A stretch of DNA of 64,000 nucleotides from Lactiplantibacillus brownii (GCF_031085375.1 NZ_JAVCWF010000001.1:868001-932000), one strand, 5' to 3'; shown: positions 43,731 to 52,621, numbered from the stretch's first letter. A program made the numbers and translations. The notes: generated by a model not told the origin, from the sequence alone.

Positions 43731-44928
43731 CGACCGTTTGATGACTGAGTGCAGGCGTTCGCTTAGTTTCAGCTCGATTTAAAATACCATAAATATCACT
43801 CGCAACTTGACCATAAGATTTAACGCCGTTTTGAATATTCGACATGATGACGATATAGGTCTGACCATTATGACTAAAATTATTAGCGATATTCCAACCG
43901 CTCAAAACGCCGTGACTACTGTAACTGGCGGGATTAGCGTAAAAACCCATGCCATAAGTTGACGAACTACCAGCCGTGAGCATGGTTTTGCGCGCCGCTT
44001 TTGAGATTAACCGGTTAGTCATGAGGGCGTGGTCAAAGCGGTACATATCGCTGACCGTCATGTAAAGATTACCACAACCATATAGTTGAGATAAATCCGG
44101 CAGTGTGGGCGTGGTATAGACGCCATTTTTAATCTTGTAACCAGTGGAATGATTAGCGATTTGATCAAAGGTTTGATAAGTGCCAGTGGTAGCCATTCCG
44201 GCTGGTTTGAAAATATGCTTTTCCAAATAAGGCATTAATGGCTGACCACTGACTTTTTCCACTAAATAGGCCAGGACGGTGTAATTACTGTCTAGGTAAT
44301 GCCATTGTCCCGGTTGGGCGCGGATGCCTTGCTTTTCGATATCTTTAACCAATGCTTTGGGTGTGATGGCCGCGTTAGTTTCGGCGTGACCAATTAAACC
44401 GGAAGTATGGGTTAATAAGTGGCGCAGTTTAATCTGATGACCATTGGGAAAATTAGGGAGAAATTTGCTGACAGGATCATCGACAGTTAATTTACCGGCG
44501 TCCTGCAATTGCAAGATGGCTGTGGCAATGACGGCTTTTTGTGCCGAGCCGATATAATAGGGCGTGGTCACTTCGTTCGGAAGCTCAGTTTTGCGATTAC
44601 GCCAGCCGTAACCTTTACGGAGCACGATGCGGTTGTCACGGACTACCAAAATTGATCCTGAAAAATGTAAATTGGTCATATAACGATCGAGTGACTGATT
44701 GTTAACCACTGTCGAGAGTGGTCGTTTGACCGCTGTTTTCGTGGTAGCGTTGGCCGGCTTAGGTTTAGCCACCACCGTTGTTGGCGTCGGTTTAGCGGTT
44801 CGTGGTGATGGTTGCAGCAAATCAGTTGTCATCGCCAAGATGCCACCAATCCCGACGACTGCCAGTATAAGTATGCCAAGCCGGTAACGCCAATTAGGCT
44901 GTTGAAAATGCATGTCAATTTCCCCCAA
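43717..44928 (-). CDS. Membrane-anchored serine hydrolase (beta-lactamase fold)
   Basis: A 403-residue class C/PBP4*-like serine hydrolase. It has an N-terminal uncleaved signal anchor (LGILILAVVGIGGILAM), a Pro/Lys/Thr linker to about 75, then the catalytic domain. SxxK is SAQK in YYIGSAQKAVIATAI. LLTHTSGL follows. The YSN-type motif is DSNYT in the loop after the second helix, and a Ser-His-Gly near VLSGW replaces KTG. These altered motifs fit the Lactobacillus esterase or D,D-peptidase-like group, not a true beta-lactamase. It overlaps the 3' end of recQ by 14 bases in convergent orientation. Confidence 0.82.
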   Translation of the reverse strand: MGEIDMHFQQPNWRYRLGILILAVVGIGGILAMTTDLLQPSPRTAKPTPTTVVAKPKPANATTKTAVKRPLSTVVNNQSLDRYMTNLHFSGSILVVRDNRIVLRKGYGWRNRKTELPNEVTTPYYIGSAQKAVIATAILQLQDAGKLTVDDPVSKFLPNFPNGHQIKLRHLLTHTSGLIGHAETNAAITPKALVKDIEKQGIRAQPGQWHYLDSNYTVLAYLVEKVSGQPLMPYLEKHIFKPAGMATTGTYQTFDQIANHSTGYKIKNGVYTTPTLPDLSQLYGCGNLYMTVSDMYRFDHALMTNRLISKAARKTMLTAGSSSTYGMGFYANPASYSSHGVLSGWNIANNFSHNGQTYIVIMSNIQNGVKSYGQVASDIYGILNRAETKRTPALSHQTVVSSR

Positions 44929-45016
44929 AAATTAAGTTTGATTCAAATTAACCTAACTATACCATTGTTGTACAAAGTCAATTGTTAAATTTCGGTAATC
45001 TTGGAGGAACTTACAG

Positions 45017-45910
45017 ATGGAAATAGCTTGGAAAAACACTTCAGAATCCGTTTCAATGAAACACTTTTTAACCACCCACGGGATTAGTATGCGGCTTATT
45101 AAAGAAATTAAGCATGGTAACGGCGATTTCTTGGTCAACGGACAGTCGCAAACGGGGGTGATCACGGTTGCCAAAGGGGATGTGGCAGGTATCGCTTTGC
45201 CAGCTGAAGCCAGTGACGAGACGATTGCGAGCAGCGAGCAACCAGTAGCGGTACTTTACGAAGATGCCAATTGGTTGGTCGTCAATAAACCCGCGGGCTT
45301 AACGAGTGTGCCGGGGCCTAGCAATCGCGACGAGACTTTGGTTAACCGGGTCAAAGGACATTTGCAGCGGGAAGCGGCGGAAAATTTGAAGCCACACTTG
45401 ATCACACGTTTAGACCGTGATACGAGTGGCATCGTGCTAGTTGCCAAGCATCGTGTGGCTCAGAGCATTCTGACTTATCCACCGGTTGCGGCATCCTTGC
45501 GAAAAACCTACTTGGCCTGGGTGAGTGGGAAAGTCATGCCGACGCAAGGCATGATTGATGCGCCTATTGGCCGACCAACGGACAGTCCGCGACGGGCAGT
45601 CATGGCTAGTGGTCAACCAGCCGTCACCGAGTATCGCGTCGAAAAAAGATTTGCAGCGCAGGTCACCCAAGTGAGCTTAACTTTGGTGACTGGTCGGACA
45701 CACCAGATCCGGGTCCATTTGACCCATTTAGGCCATCCGTTGCTGGGTGATGCGCTGTATGGTGGCGACCAAACCTTAATCAAACGGCAGGCGTTACACG
45801 CCGAAAAGCTCGCTTTCTTTGATCCTTTCACGGAACAGCAACGCGACTTTGTGGCGCCGTTACCAGCCGATTTAAAACAATTAGTTGCCACCTTAAACAC
45901 TGAAGTTTAG
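45017..45910 (+). CDS. RluD-family 23S rRNA/tRNA pseudouridine synthase
   Basis: A 297-residue pseudouridine synthase of the RluA/RluD family. After an S4-like N-terminal domain come VLYEDANWLVVNKPAGLTSVPG, the catalytic Asp in HLITRLDRDTSGIVLVAKH, then KTYLAWVSGKV, and VTGRTHQIRVHLTHLGHPLLGDALYGG. It isomerises uridines in ribosomal or transfer RNA. The exact site is not predictable; several paralogues exist in lactobacilli. The gene is monocistronic with GGAGG ahead and a terminator after. Confidence 0.93.
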   Translation: MEIAWKNTSESVSMKHFLTTHGISMRLIKEIKHGNGDFLVNGQSQTGVITVAKGDVAGIALPAEASDETIASSEQPVAVLYEDANWLVVNKPAGLTSVPGPSNRDETLVNRVKGHLQREAAENLKPHLITRLDRDTSGIVLVAKHRVAQSILTYPPVAASLRKTYLAWVSGKVMPTQGMIDAPIGRPTDSPRRAVMASGQPAVTEYRVEKRFAAQVTQVSLTLVTGRTHQIRVHLTHLGHPLLGDALYGGDQTLIKRQALHAEKLAFFDPFTEQQRDFVAPLPADLKQLVATLNTEV

Positions 45911-45920
45911 GTGCCAAATT

Positions 45921-45976
45921 AAAAACGTCACGAGTCAGTGTAACCCTAAGGTTAGCTGTCAGCGTGACGTTTTTTG
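45921..45976. terminator. Bidirectional terminator
   Basis: AAAAACGTCAC and GTGACGTTTTTT enclose a smaller internal stem; shared by the pseudouridine synthase and the convergent ArsR gene. Confidence 0.85.
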
Positions 45977-45984
45977 TGTAAAAA

Positions 45985-46311
45985 TTATTTACCAGCAACT
46001 GGTTCGTAGTCAGATGCCAGTGTTGCGAATGTTGATTCTAATTGTGCGAGCGGATCGGTCAAGGTTAGGTAATAGATATGTTCCACACCGTTACTGCGCA
46101 TGTCGATCACGCCGGCTTCTCGCATCAAGCGAAGATGATGTGAGACTGCGGGCCGCGAAATGTTGACGAGTGCGGTAATATCCGTTACGTTCAAACCATC
46201 ACCACTGTTCCCCAAGGCAATGATGATTTGGCGTCGAACCTTTTCGGAAAAAATACCGATAAGCTGGGCGCTTTCCGCTAATGCTGTTTCAGATTTTTCA
46301 TAGTTAGCCAT
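45985..46311 (-). CDS. ArsR-family regulator
   Basis: A 108-residue winged-helix protein: LIGIFSEKVRRQIIIALGNSGDGLNVTDITALVNISRPAVSHHLRLMREAGVIDMRSNGVEHIYYLTL. No cysteine metal site of the ArsR/CadC kind is present, so it may sense something other than metal. The start is the ATG ahead of ANYEKSETA; a longer in-frame start would lack a ribosome binding site. It is divergent, across 396 bases, to a flavin reductase that is its most likely target. Confidence 0.88.
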   Translation of the reverse strand: MANYEKSETALAESAQLIGIFSEKVRRQIIIALGNSGDGLNVTDITALVNISRPAVSHHLRLMREAGVIDMRSNGVEHIYYLTLTDPLAQLESTFATLASDYEPVAGK

Positions 46312-46502
46312 AACTGAACTAGTCCTTTCAAATTTGATTAACTTAGACCTGATGAATTCCCCCACGGTGGCTTAATTACGCTGAAACCAGGTTTGGCGCG
46401 GGTTAAGCAAGCAACTACGCCAGCTTTGGCGTTCATGCTCAAATTAATTCGGGCACAATTTATTCGAATGAGTTAGTATTAGAGACGGATACTAAGTCAC
46501 CC

Positions 46503-46569
46503 AAATCATTAAAGTCCGCAAGTTGTCAAACGGACTGGTTGATTTAAGGTACGGTTATACTTATACCTT
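46503..46569. promoter_or_regulatory. Stacked inverted repeats in the ArsR/flavin spacer
   Basis: AAATCA..AGTCCG pairs with CGGACT..TGATTT, immediately followed by AAGGTA..TACCTT. The 396-base divergent spacer holds no gene. These repeats are the only structure I see and may be operators for the ArsR protein. Confidence 0.4.
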
Positions 46570-46707
46570 ATTAAAACAAGTCGGCTATTAGTTGTCAATT
46601 GTTTTTATTGTATCTGTACATTATTAGGCACTTAAATCATTAATGTTTGTTTTATATCCGTATATTGAAAAATGAGGTAAAATAGTTGTATACAAGGGGT
46701 GAGCGGG

Positions 46708-47472
46708 ATGCACGTTTTAGGAATTTTAGGATCACATCAACCAGATGGGGTTACCGGAAAAATGTTGCAAGCAGTTTTGAAGGGGGCTAACGAGACAGCG
46801 ACGACGGATTGGATCAATTTGGCAGATTATGAAATCAAACCAGATCATGATAACCAGCCTAACCCGGTGCTCGACAAATTGGAAGCAAAGTTGCTTGCGG
46901 CGGACGTTTGGGTCTTGGCTGCGCCAGTTTATTTGGGTAGTTTATCAGGAGTCATGAAAAACTTTTTAGATTGCTTTCGTAGTCGCATCGCACGGTATAA
47001 CGCCGTTGGTGAGGCCGTGCCGGATCGGTTTAAAAACAAACATTATGTGACGATCACGGATTGTTATGCTGGTGGGATTGAGAACTATGTGACGGGGGTC
47101 ACGGATGCGGCCTTCAAAACAATGGATAAGTTTCTCACGATGGGCGGTTTGATTAAGTTACGTGAAATTGTGATCACTCATACTTGGGGCATGCAAACGT
47201 TGGCGCCAGCAAAACAAGCAGAAGGTGAACGAGTCGGGCGTCAGGCAGCACGGAAAAAGGAGCGAGATGATAATACTGTGAAACGTTATATTGAATTATT
47301 TTTCATGATTGCCGTGATGGCATTAGTGACAATGGGCATTGAAGCGGGAATTGGACAATTGGTGCCACTACATAATTTTTGGGCGTATTATGGCGTATTT
47401 GTGCTAGTCTTTTATGTGTTATTGGCGTCAATTTTACACTTTTTTACGGTGGTCAAACATCGTCGGCGTTAA
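46708..47472 (+). CDS. Membrane-anchored NAD(P)H-dependent flavin reductase
   Basis: A 254-residue protein. Residues 1-175 are a flavodoxin-like FMN_red fold: LGILGSHQPDGVTGKML for phosphate binding, VWVLAAPVYLGSLSGVMKNFLDCF, and GGIENYVTGVTDAAFKTMDKFLTMGG. After a basic linker (RQAARKKERDDNTVKRY) come two membrane helices (IELFFMIAVMALVTMGI and FWAYYGVFVLVFYVLLASILHFF) and a basic tail. Most homologues lack the membrane part, so the reductase seems tethered to the membrane. ATG follows AAGGGGTGAGCGGG. Confidence 0.82.
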   Translation: MHVLGILGSHQPDGVTGKMLQAVLKGANETATTDWINLADYEIKPDHDNQPNPVLDKLEAKLLAADVWVLAAPVYLGSLSGVMKNFLDCFRSRIARYNAVGEAVPDRFKNKHYVTITDCYAGGIENYVTGVTDAAFKTMDKFLTMGGLIKLREIVITHTWGMQTLAPAKQAEGERVGRQAARKKERDDNTVKRYIELFFMIAVMALVTMGIEAGIGQLVPLHNFWAYYGVFVLVFYVLLASILHFFTVVKHRRR

Positions 47473-47494
47473 TTGTGCTAACATAGAGGCGTGG

Positions 47495-47566
47495 GCGCCC
47501 TTAGTGTAATGGATAGCACGCGAGATTTCGGTCCTTGCGATCCGAGTTCGACTCTCGGGGGGCGCA
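47495..47566 (+). tRNA. tRNA-Arg, anticodon TCG
   Basis: A 72-base cloverleaf can be drawn. The acceptor GCGCCCT pairs with GGGGCGC (one T-G). The D arm is GTGT/GCAC, the anticodon loop TTTCGGT, and the T arm CCGAG TTCGACT CTCGG, with discriminator A and no encoded CCA. The anticodon reads TCG (Arg, CGA codon). The bases closing the anticodon loop are A and C, not a pair. The layout resembles tRNA-Arg(CCG) of lactobacilli, from which it may derive. Confidence 0.85.
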
Positions 47567-47597
47567 TATTTTAGACCCGATATAGCAACATTGATTT

Positions 47598-47627
47598 GAC
47601 ACCATTTTATTATGGTGTCTTTTTTTG
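47598..47627 (+). terminator. Terminator after tRNA-Arg
   Basis: GACACCAT and ATGGTGTC with a six-base loop, followed by seven or more T residues. Confidence 0.9.
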
Positions 47628-47660
47628 TGATTTTTTAGTGAAAACTGCCCAGTATCATAA

Positions 47661-48095
47661 CGTTTGTGAGCCAAAATGCAGTCTCAGAAATCGGGCTTTC
47701 TCTCATATTTAATTTGTCGAAACGTGCTCGGACCAACTGCCCCCTCCGTTTGGGATGGTTAGGCAATGCTCAGGAGTGACCCGTTGACCCTCGTGCTCTG
47801 AAAGACTTTACTACTGAGCATCATTCAGTCCACTCTGCACTAATCAGTTATCCTAATATTAATTGGTCTTGATACTGGGGGTTATCAATGTCTCCTTGTT
47901 TAATCGCTATCTGACGTCGGAGTGGACCAGTTCGTTTGCTGTGTCGAGACACTTAGCTGGGCGGTTTACCCAGGTTAGTGTCTGGGCCGACTTTTAAGAC
48001 GTGAACTTCGGCTTGAAAGCGCCCTGCAGATCGTACTTTGGCTGCAGGTCTGCCCCACAGCAAACGAGCTGGTCAACGGAGACGGACAATTAATG
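47661..48095. repeat. Structured non-coding repeat, copy 1
   Basis: No gene in this 435-base stretch. It shares long blocks with the element near 53.34-53.7 kb: CGTTTGTGAGCCAAA near the start, ACTGAGCATCAT in the middle, and a conserved right part from GAGTGGAC to GGACAATTAAT. The right part folds well: GGACCAGTTCGTTTGC pairs with GCAAACGAGCTGGT; inside, AGACACTTAGCTGGG pairs with CCCAGGTTAGTGTCT; and CCTGCAG pairs with CTGCAGG. It carries about 70 more bases in the left half than copy 2. Strand of action unknown. Confidence 0.75.
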
Positions 48096-48239
48096 AGCTA
48101 TCTCTATTTGGTCCGGTTGGTCTGCCGTAATGATTAGTCAGGGTTTAAGGTTATTGATGATCATCAAGCTTCTACGGTTTCAGCGCGTCCTAAATTAACG
48201 TATAATTTAACTAATAATAACTTACAAGGAGGCAATTGC

Positions 48240-49244
48240 ATGCAGGTAGTGGGACAATTTATCGCCACGGTTGGCTGGCTAGGGCTCGCCCTAATTGTCA
48301 GTGAACTCGGCGCGACGCTAATTTACGAATTGGGACAATGGGTGAGTTTTCGCCTGATTGGGGCACGCGTTGTGCAGATTGCGGGGTTTCGCTATCACTT
48401 GACGAAACGTGATGGACATTGGCGGTTCAGCCATCCGTTGACCAGTCGGCCGCATTTAGTCGCAATGCCGCCCGCGGACGCGCATCGGTTTAATCATGCG
48501 GTGTATTGCTTTGGTGGCGGCTTGTTTAGCCTGATCACGGTTGTTTTGAGCTTGGTCACGTTAGGGCAGTTTAAATTGAGCTTTAATCTCTGGCTGCTGG
48601 CGTTCATTATTTGGATCTGGATGAATACGTTAAAAATTGGCCAGTTGTTACCGATGAATTTGCATGGTCAACCGACTGCCGCCAAAGACTTTCAGTTGGC
48701 ACGTGAGTCAGACGCGGCGATGACCGCGGCTTATGTGACGGCTGTCGCCACGGCCCTGAACGCGCAAACTGGCAGTGTCGCTGATCTGGACGCTAGTATG
48801 ATTGTCATGCCACGTGGCGGCGGTAATCAGAATTATTTTGTCGTGCGACAAGCCTATCTGACCTTGACCTGGGGGCTGCAGCATGGCCTGAGTACCCCCG
48901 ATTTGTTGGCTGGTCTCGCGCGTTTGGAACCGAGTTTCAATACGTTGCCGCCGGCGGATTTAGCCAAGTACTTAGATGCAACGATTTATTGGAATTTGGT
49001 GGCTAATCGGACAGAACGACAAATTACGGGGTGGTATCAAGATACTGGGGTCCAACAGCTATTACAACGGTATGAACCGCTGGCCTACTATAAATTGCAA
49101 GCGGCTTATAATTGGCGGGTTGCCAAACAACCGGCACTTGCGTTGACCCAGATCAAACAAGGTTTGAAATTTGCTAAACGCAGTCGAGATGTGACGGAGC
49201 AACAATGGTTACGCGCACTAAAAGTCATGATTGAAGCTTCTTAG
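48240..49244 (+). CDS. M50-like membrane protein lacking HExxH
   Basis: A 334-residue protein. The N-terminal third reads like a site-2 protease: VSELGATLIYELGQWVSFRLIGARVVQIAGF, then a glycine-rich CFGGGLFSLITVVLSL, a helix and LPMNLHGQP. The zinc motif HExxH is changed to YELGQ, so it should be catalytically dead. The rest (about 160-334) is a soluble helical domain with tetratricopeptide-like spacing (YKLQAAYNWRVAKQPALALTQIKQGLKFAKRS). Start follows AAGGAGG. It may be a pseudoprotease scaffold; function unknown. It precedes the yibE/yibF-like pair. Confidence 0.65.
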   Translation: MQVVGQFIATVGWLGLALIVSELGATLIYELGQWVSFRLIGARVVQIAGFRYHLTKRDGHWRFSHPLTSRPHLVAMPPADAHRFNHAVYCFGGGLFSLITVVLSLVTLGQFKLSFNLWLLAFIIWIWMNTLKIGQLLPMNLHGQPTAAKDFQLARESDAAMTAAYVTAVATALNAQTGSVADLDASMIVMPRGGGNQNYFVVRQAYLTLTWGLQHGLSTPDLLAGLARLEPSFNTLPPADLAKYLDATIYWNLVANRTERQITGWYQDTGVQQLLQRYEPLAYYKLQAAYNWRVAKQPALALTQIKQGLKFAKRSRDVTEQQWLRALKVMIEAS

Positions 49245-49330
49245 GTTCTGGTAAAGATTGGTCGGCAAACGATTTGTTAGCAATTGGCAGTGCTAAGCTG
49301 AAAGTAGCTTAAGTGAGAAGGGTGAAAAAA

Positions 49331-50443
49331 GTGAAGCAGCGGATACAACAACATTGGGGTTTGTGGTTAACGCTATTGGTCATTGTCATTGGCCTAGTGG
49401 GGGTTGGATTGACCCGAGTGAACGCGGGTCTCTACCAACAGACCGTGGCGAAGGTGACTAAGATACAAACGATTAATCATCAAACGACGACGGATGAGTT
49501 CAATAATCAGGATGCCAGTTATACCCAGTGGGTGACGGTCAAAGTTTTAAATAATCATCATCAGGGGCACACTTATCGGATTAAAAATACGTACACTAAG
49601 TCGCAAGCGATGGATCAAAAATATCGGGTCGGCAACCAAGTCTTTTTGCGCATTCCCAGTCAAAAAGATGCCGCAATTACGATTCAAGGGTTAAAACGGG
49701 ATACGACACTAGCTTTTGTCGCCTGGCTGATGTTAGCGTTATTATTGTTGATCATGCGATTTAGCGGGCTAATGGCGCTTTTGAGTGTGACGTTAAATGC
49801 GGTCTTATTTTATGCCGCAATTCAAATTGATCTCGCCACGAACGGTGGTCATCTTTATACATTATTTGGTATTTTGGCAGTTATTTTTGCGGTCCTCACG
49901 CTATGGTTAGTCCTTGGATTGACCCGAAAGATGTTGGTGACTCTTGGCGCAACGATTGTCGGCACGGGACTTGCGGTTGTGATTAGTTTGATCGTCTTCT
50001 CGGTGACTCATGAACGAGGGGTGACTTATGAGGCGATGCAGTATGTGACTCAGGTTCCCAAACCGTTATTTCTAGTGGAAACGATCTTAGGTTCGTTAGG
50101 AGCGGTCATGGATGAATCGACCGACATTGTCGCGTCATTGTTCCAGTTACAAACCGAACGACCAGATATTGCCCCCAATCAAGTTTTCAAGTCTGGGCTA
50201 CAAATTGGTCATTCGATTATGGGACCGTTAATTAATGTGCTATTTTTAATTTTTATGGCCGACACGTTCTCGATGACTTTACTTTATTTACGCAACGGTA
50301 ATAATTGGGGCTATACATTCACTATGAATATGTCGTTAGGCATGGTCCAAAGCCTGATCTCAGGGATTGGTATTGTTTTAGCGATTCCGGTGGCTAGTTG
50401 GTTAGCGAGCCGCTTGATGCCACGGGAGGTGACCTCAGCATGA
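49331..50443 (+). CDS. YibE/F-family membrane protein, first of pair
   Basis: A 370-residue membrane protein of the YibE/F family. It has one N-terminal helix (LWLTLLVIVIGLVGVGL), an extracytoplasmic beta domain (about 40-130), then seven or so helices, including VETILGSLGAVMDESTDIVASLFQLQ and SGLQIGHSIMGPLINVLFLIFMADTF, which are signature segments. GTG after AAGGGTGAAAAAA was taken as start. Its stop overlaps the next start (ATGA). The biochemical role of YibE/F is not established; membership and operon structure are clear. Confidence 0.88.
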   Translation: MKQRIQQHWGLWLTLLVIVIGLVGVGLTRVNAGLYQQTVAKVTKIQTINHQTTTDEFNNQDASYTQWVTVKVLNNHHQGHTYRIKNTYTKSQAMDQKYRVGNQVFLRIPSQKDAAITIQGLKRDTTLAFVAWLMLALLLLIMRFSGLMALLSVTLNAVLFYAAIQIDLATNGGHLYTLFGILAVIFAVLTLWLVLGLTRKMLVTLGATIVGTGLAVVISLIVFSVTHERGVTYEAMQYVTQVPKPLFLVETILGSLGAVMDESTDIVASLFQLQTERPDIAPNQVFKSGLQIGHSIMGPLINVLFLIFMADTFSMTLLYLRNGNNWGYTFTMNMSLGMVQSLISGIGIVLAIPVASWLASRLMPREVTSA

Positions 50444-51204
50444 GTACGATCACAGTTTTAGGGCTTGTTTTATTTGCCTTGATGACGATTATTGGTGGTA
50501 AAACTGGGGCAACCGCGTTTTTAAGCCTAATTTTGAATTTCGGACTTTTATTCTTATCAATTGTGCTCATCTCATGGGGCTTTCCAGCTATGGGCGTGTC
50601 ATTGGTGATTGGAACAGTTATTTTAGCCTTCACAATTTTCTTCGGCGAAGATAATGAGTTAGCGGCCAAAACGGCTTATATTGCGTCGTTGATTATTATG
50701 GTTGCGCTGATTCTATTAATTTTCCCAGTGGAACATTGGATTATGGCGCAGGGCTTCAGTTTGGAAGATAGTGAAGATTTAGAAGGGATGTCGTTAACGA
50801 TTGGCGTGTCCTTTGTTGGTGTGGCGGTCACAGAAGCCATTCTCAGTACGTTAGGTGCGATTGCGGAAGCCAGCATTGCCATTGCCGCCGGACTCAGTGA
50901 AATTATTGAGCAACATCCTCACGTAGCGACTAAACGGCTTTTTACAGACGGGATTAGTATTGGTAAACAGATCATCGGGACCACCTTCAACACGTTGTTC
51001 TTTGGTTTCTTCGGGGGCTTTTTAGCACTGTTTATCTGGTTTTCGGGTCTGCACTATTCATTTGGTAGTGTCATCAATAACAAAATTTTCGTCGGGGAAG
51101 TCTTGATGGTCATGTTTTCCTTGATTGGGGTTATTTTAGCCGTGCCAGTGACGACCTGGGTCATGACACTAGAACATCGTCGGGCGGCTAAGCTGAAAGA
51201 TTGA
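50440..51204 (+). CDS. YibE/F-family membrane protein, second of pair
   Basis: A 254-residue partner with the same membrane core but no extracytoplasmic domain. Signatures are VAVTEAILSTLGAIAEASIAIAAGLSEIIEQHP and DGISIGKQIIGTTFNTLFFGFFGGFLALF, parallel to those in the first protein. The two probably form a complex. It starts at an ATG overlapping the previous stop, with GGGAGGTGA ahead. Confidence 0.88.
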   Translation: MSTITVLGLVLFALMTIIGGKTGATAFLSLILNFGLLFLSIVLISWGFPAMGVSLVIGTVILAFTIFFGEDNELAAKTAYIASLIIMVALILLIFPVEHWIMAQGFSLEDSEDLEGMSLTIGVSFVGVAVTEAILSTLGAIAEASIAIAAGLSEIIEQHPHVATKRLFTDGISIGKQIIGTTFNTLFFGFFGGFLALFIWFSGLHYSFGSVINNKIFVGEVLMVMFSLIGVILAVPVTTWVMTLEHRRAAKLKD

Positions 51205-51264
51205 CGAGTCACCTGTTAATCTGGTACGGTGAAGTGAAATTAAGTCGAGGAGGAATAATGTTCT

Positions 51265-51828
51265 ATGAAGATTCGTAAAGCGCAACCGCAAGATAGTGGT
51301 CAAATTGCGCCCTTAATTGCGATGATTTATCGTGATATGGCCATGCCAGTTTTGGCAAAGGTCAGTGAAGCAGATTTATTGGCGATGCTGACGACGTTAT
51401 ATGCGCTGCCAGAAAATTTGGATGGCTTGGCACAAACGTTTGTGGCGACGGATGACGACCAAGTGTTAGGCATCGCGTTCGGTCATCCAGCAGAAAATGA
51501 AGTGGCCGTCAATCAAATTTTAGCTAAAGTTTCAGCGGCACAACCGGGCTTCTCAGGACCGTTGGAACTTGGCGGTGAAACGCGTCCGGGAGAATGGTAT
51601 TTAAGTATGCTAGCAGTCGCACCCCAAGCGCAAGGTCACGGGGTTGGCGGGCAGCTATTGACTGCGTTACCTCAGCTCGTCGCAACGTTGGGTGAAACCA
51701 AGCTCAGTTTAAATGTGGACGATGGTAATCCGCGGGCGGCTAAGTTATACCGGCGCCATGGCTTTGTGGCGGATGGTCAACTGATGATTGGCGTGCATCC
51801 GTATGCGCACATGCTCAAATCACTTTAA
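51265..51828 (+). CDS. GNAT-family acetyltransferase
   Basis: A 187-residue N-acetyltransferase. The fold is complete: KIRKAQPQDSGQIAPLIAMIYR at the front, DDQVLGIAFG, the acetyl-CoA loop WYLSMLAVAPQAQGHGVGGQLLTALP (Q-x-x-G-x-G/A motif), and LNVDDGNPRAAKLYRRHGFVADG at the end. The acceptor could be an amine, a peptide or a drug. ATG lies 12 bases after GAGGAGG. Confidence 0.9.
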   Translation: MKIRKAQPQDSGQIAPLIAMIYRDMAMPVLAKVSEADLLAMLTTLYALPENLDGLAQTFVATDDDQVLGIAFGHPAENEVAVNQILAKVSAAQPGFSGPLELGGETRPGEWYLSMLAVAPQAQGHGVGGQLLTALPQLVATLGETKLSLNVDDGNPRAAKLYRRHGFVADGQLMIGVHPYAHMLKSL

Positions 51829-51836
51829 AAACGTGT

Positions 51837-51872
51837 AAAAGTCTGAGACCGGTTTGGGTCTGAGGCTTTTTT
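51837..51872 (+). terminator. Terminator of the GNAT gene
   Basis: AAAAGTCTGAGACC folds with GGGTCTGAGGCTTTTTT; ends the transcript before the phosphatase gene. Confidence 0.75.
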
Positions 51873-51929
51873 AATTGGATATAGACGGGTAAAATGGAAC
51901 TTATTGAGCTAAACGAGGAGGAATAGTAA

Positions 51930-52601
51930 ATGCAACTTTATTTTGTGCGCCACGGTCGTACCCAGTATAATGTTGAGCACCGATTTCAAGGTGGGTCAGC
52001 CGATTCGCCGTTAGTTGAAAGTGGGATTGCGGGGGCCAAGGCCGCTGGCAATTATTTGCGCCACGTTCAGTTTGCAAAAGTCTACAGTAGTCCTCAGGGG
52101 CGGGCCCTAGATACTGCCAAATTGATCACCGCTGAAAATCAATGGCAACCTACGATCACGATTGAACCACGATTACGAGAATTTGATTTTGGCAGTTGGG
52201 ATGGGCAACTGGAACAGGATGTGACGCCTAAGGATCAGTTGGAAAAGGTGATCCATGAACCGGCCAAGTATCAGCCAGAGTTGGCTAACGGCGGGGAAAA
52301 CTTTGCCGAATTCATGGCGCGAACGACTGCGGCGATTCATGAGGCAGTGGCTAAAGCTGGCATTGATAATCCCTTACCGGTGCTAATTGTGTCGCATGGT
52401 CTCGTGACCACGATGACGTTAAAAACGTTGATGGGCGTTCCGATTGCTGGCCTTCGTGATCCCTTTGTCGTCGATGGTAAAGTTTTAAACACAGTTGGTC
52501 ATGGCATTGTGGATAACGATAGCTTAACAATTGTCGAAACCAATGATAATCAAAATTTTAAACTGAAAACTTGGAATGAAACGAGTTATTTAACCGACTA
52601 A
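51930..52601 (+). CDS. Histidine phosphatase (phosphoglycerate mutase family)
   Basis: A 223-residue enzyme. The phospho-His lies in FVRHGRTQYNVEHRFQGGSADSPL. YSSPQGRALDTA and the second His in VLIVSHGLVTTMTLKTL complete the RHG phosphatase site. The acid Glu in LREFDFGSWDGQ is present. Such proteins are usually phosphatases of sugar phosphates or other small molecules, not glycolytic mutases. It is followed 20 bases later by an acetyltransferase gene, probably in one transcript. Confidence 0.92.
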   Translation: MQLYFVRHGRTQYNVEHRFQGGSADSPLVESGIAGAKAAGNYLRHVQFAKVYSSPQGRALDTAKLITAENQWQPTITIEPRLREFDFGSWDGQLEQDVTPKDQLEKVIHEPAKYQPELANGGENFAEFMARTTAAIHEAVAKAGIDNPLPVLIVSHGLVTTMTLKTLMGVPIAGLRDPFVVDGKVLNTVGHGIVDNDSLTIVETNDNQNFKLKTWNETSYLTD

Positions 52602-52621
52602 TTAAAAGGAGTGGTTAATAG

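Noticed and set aside
43717..44928. True beta-lactamase
   Set aside because: SxxK is present, but the YxN and KTG motifs are altered; a peptidase or esterase-like hydrolase is more likely.
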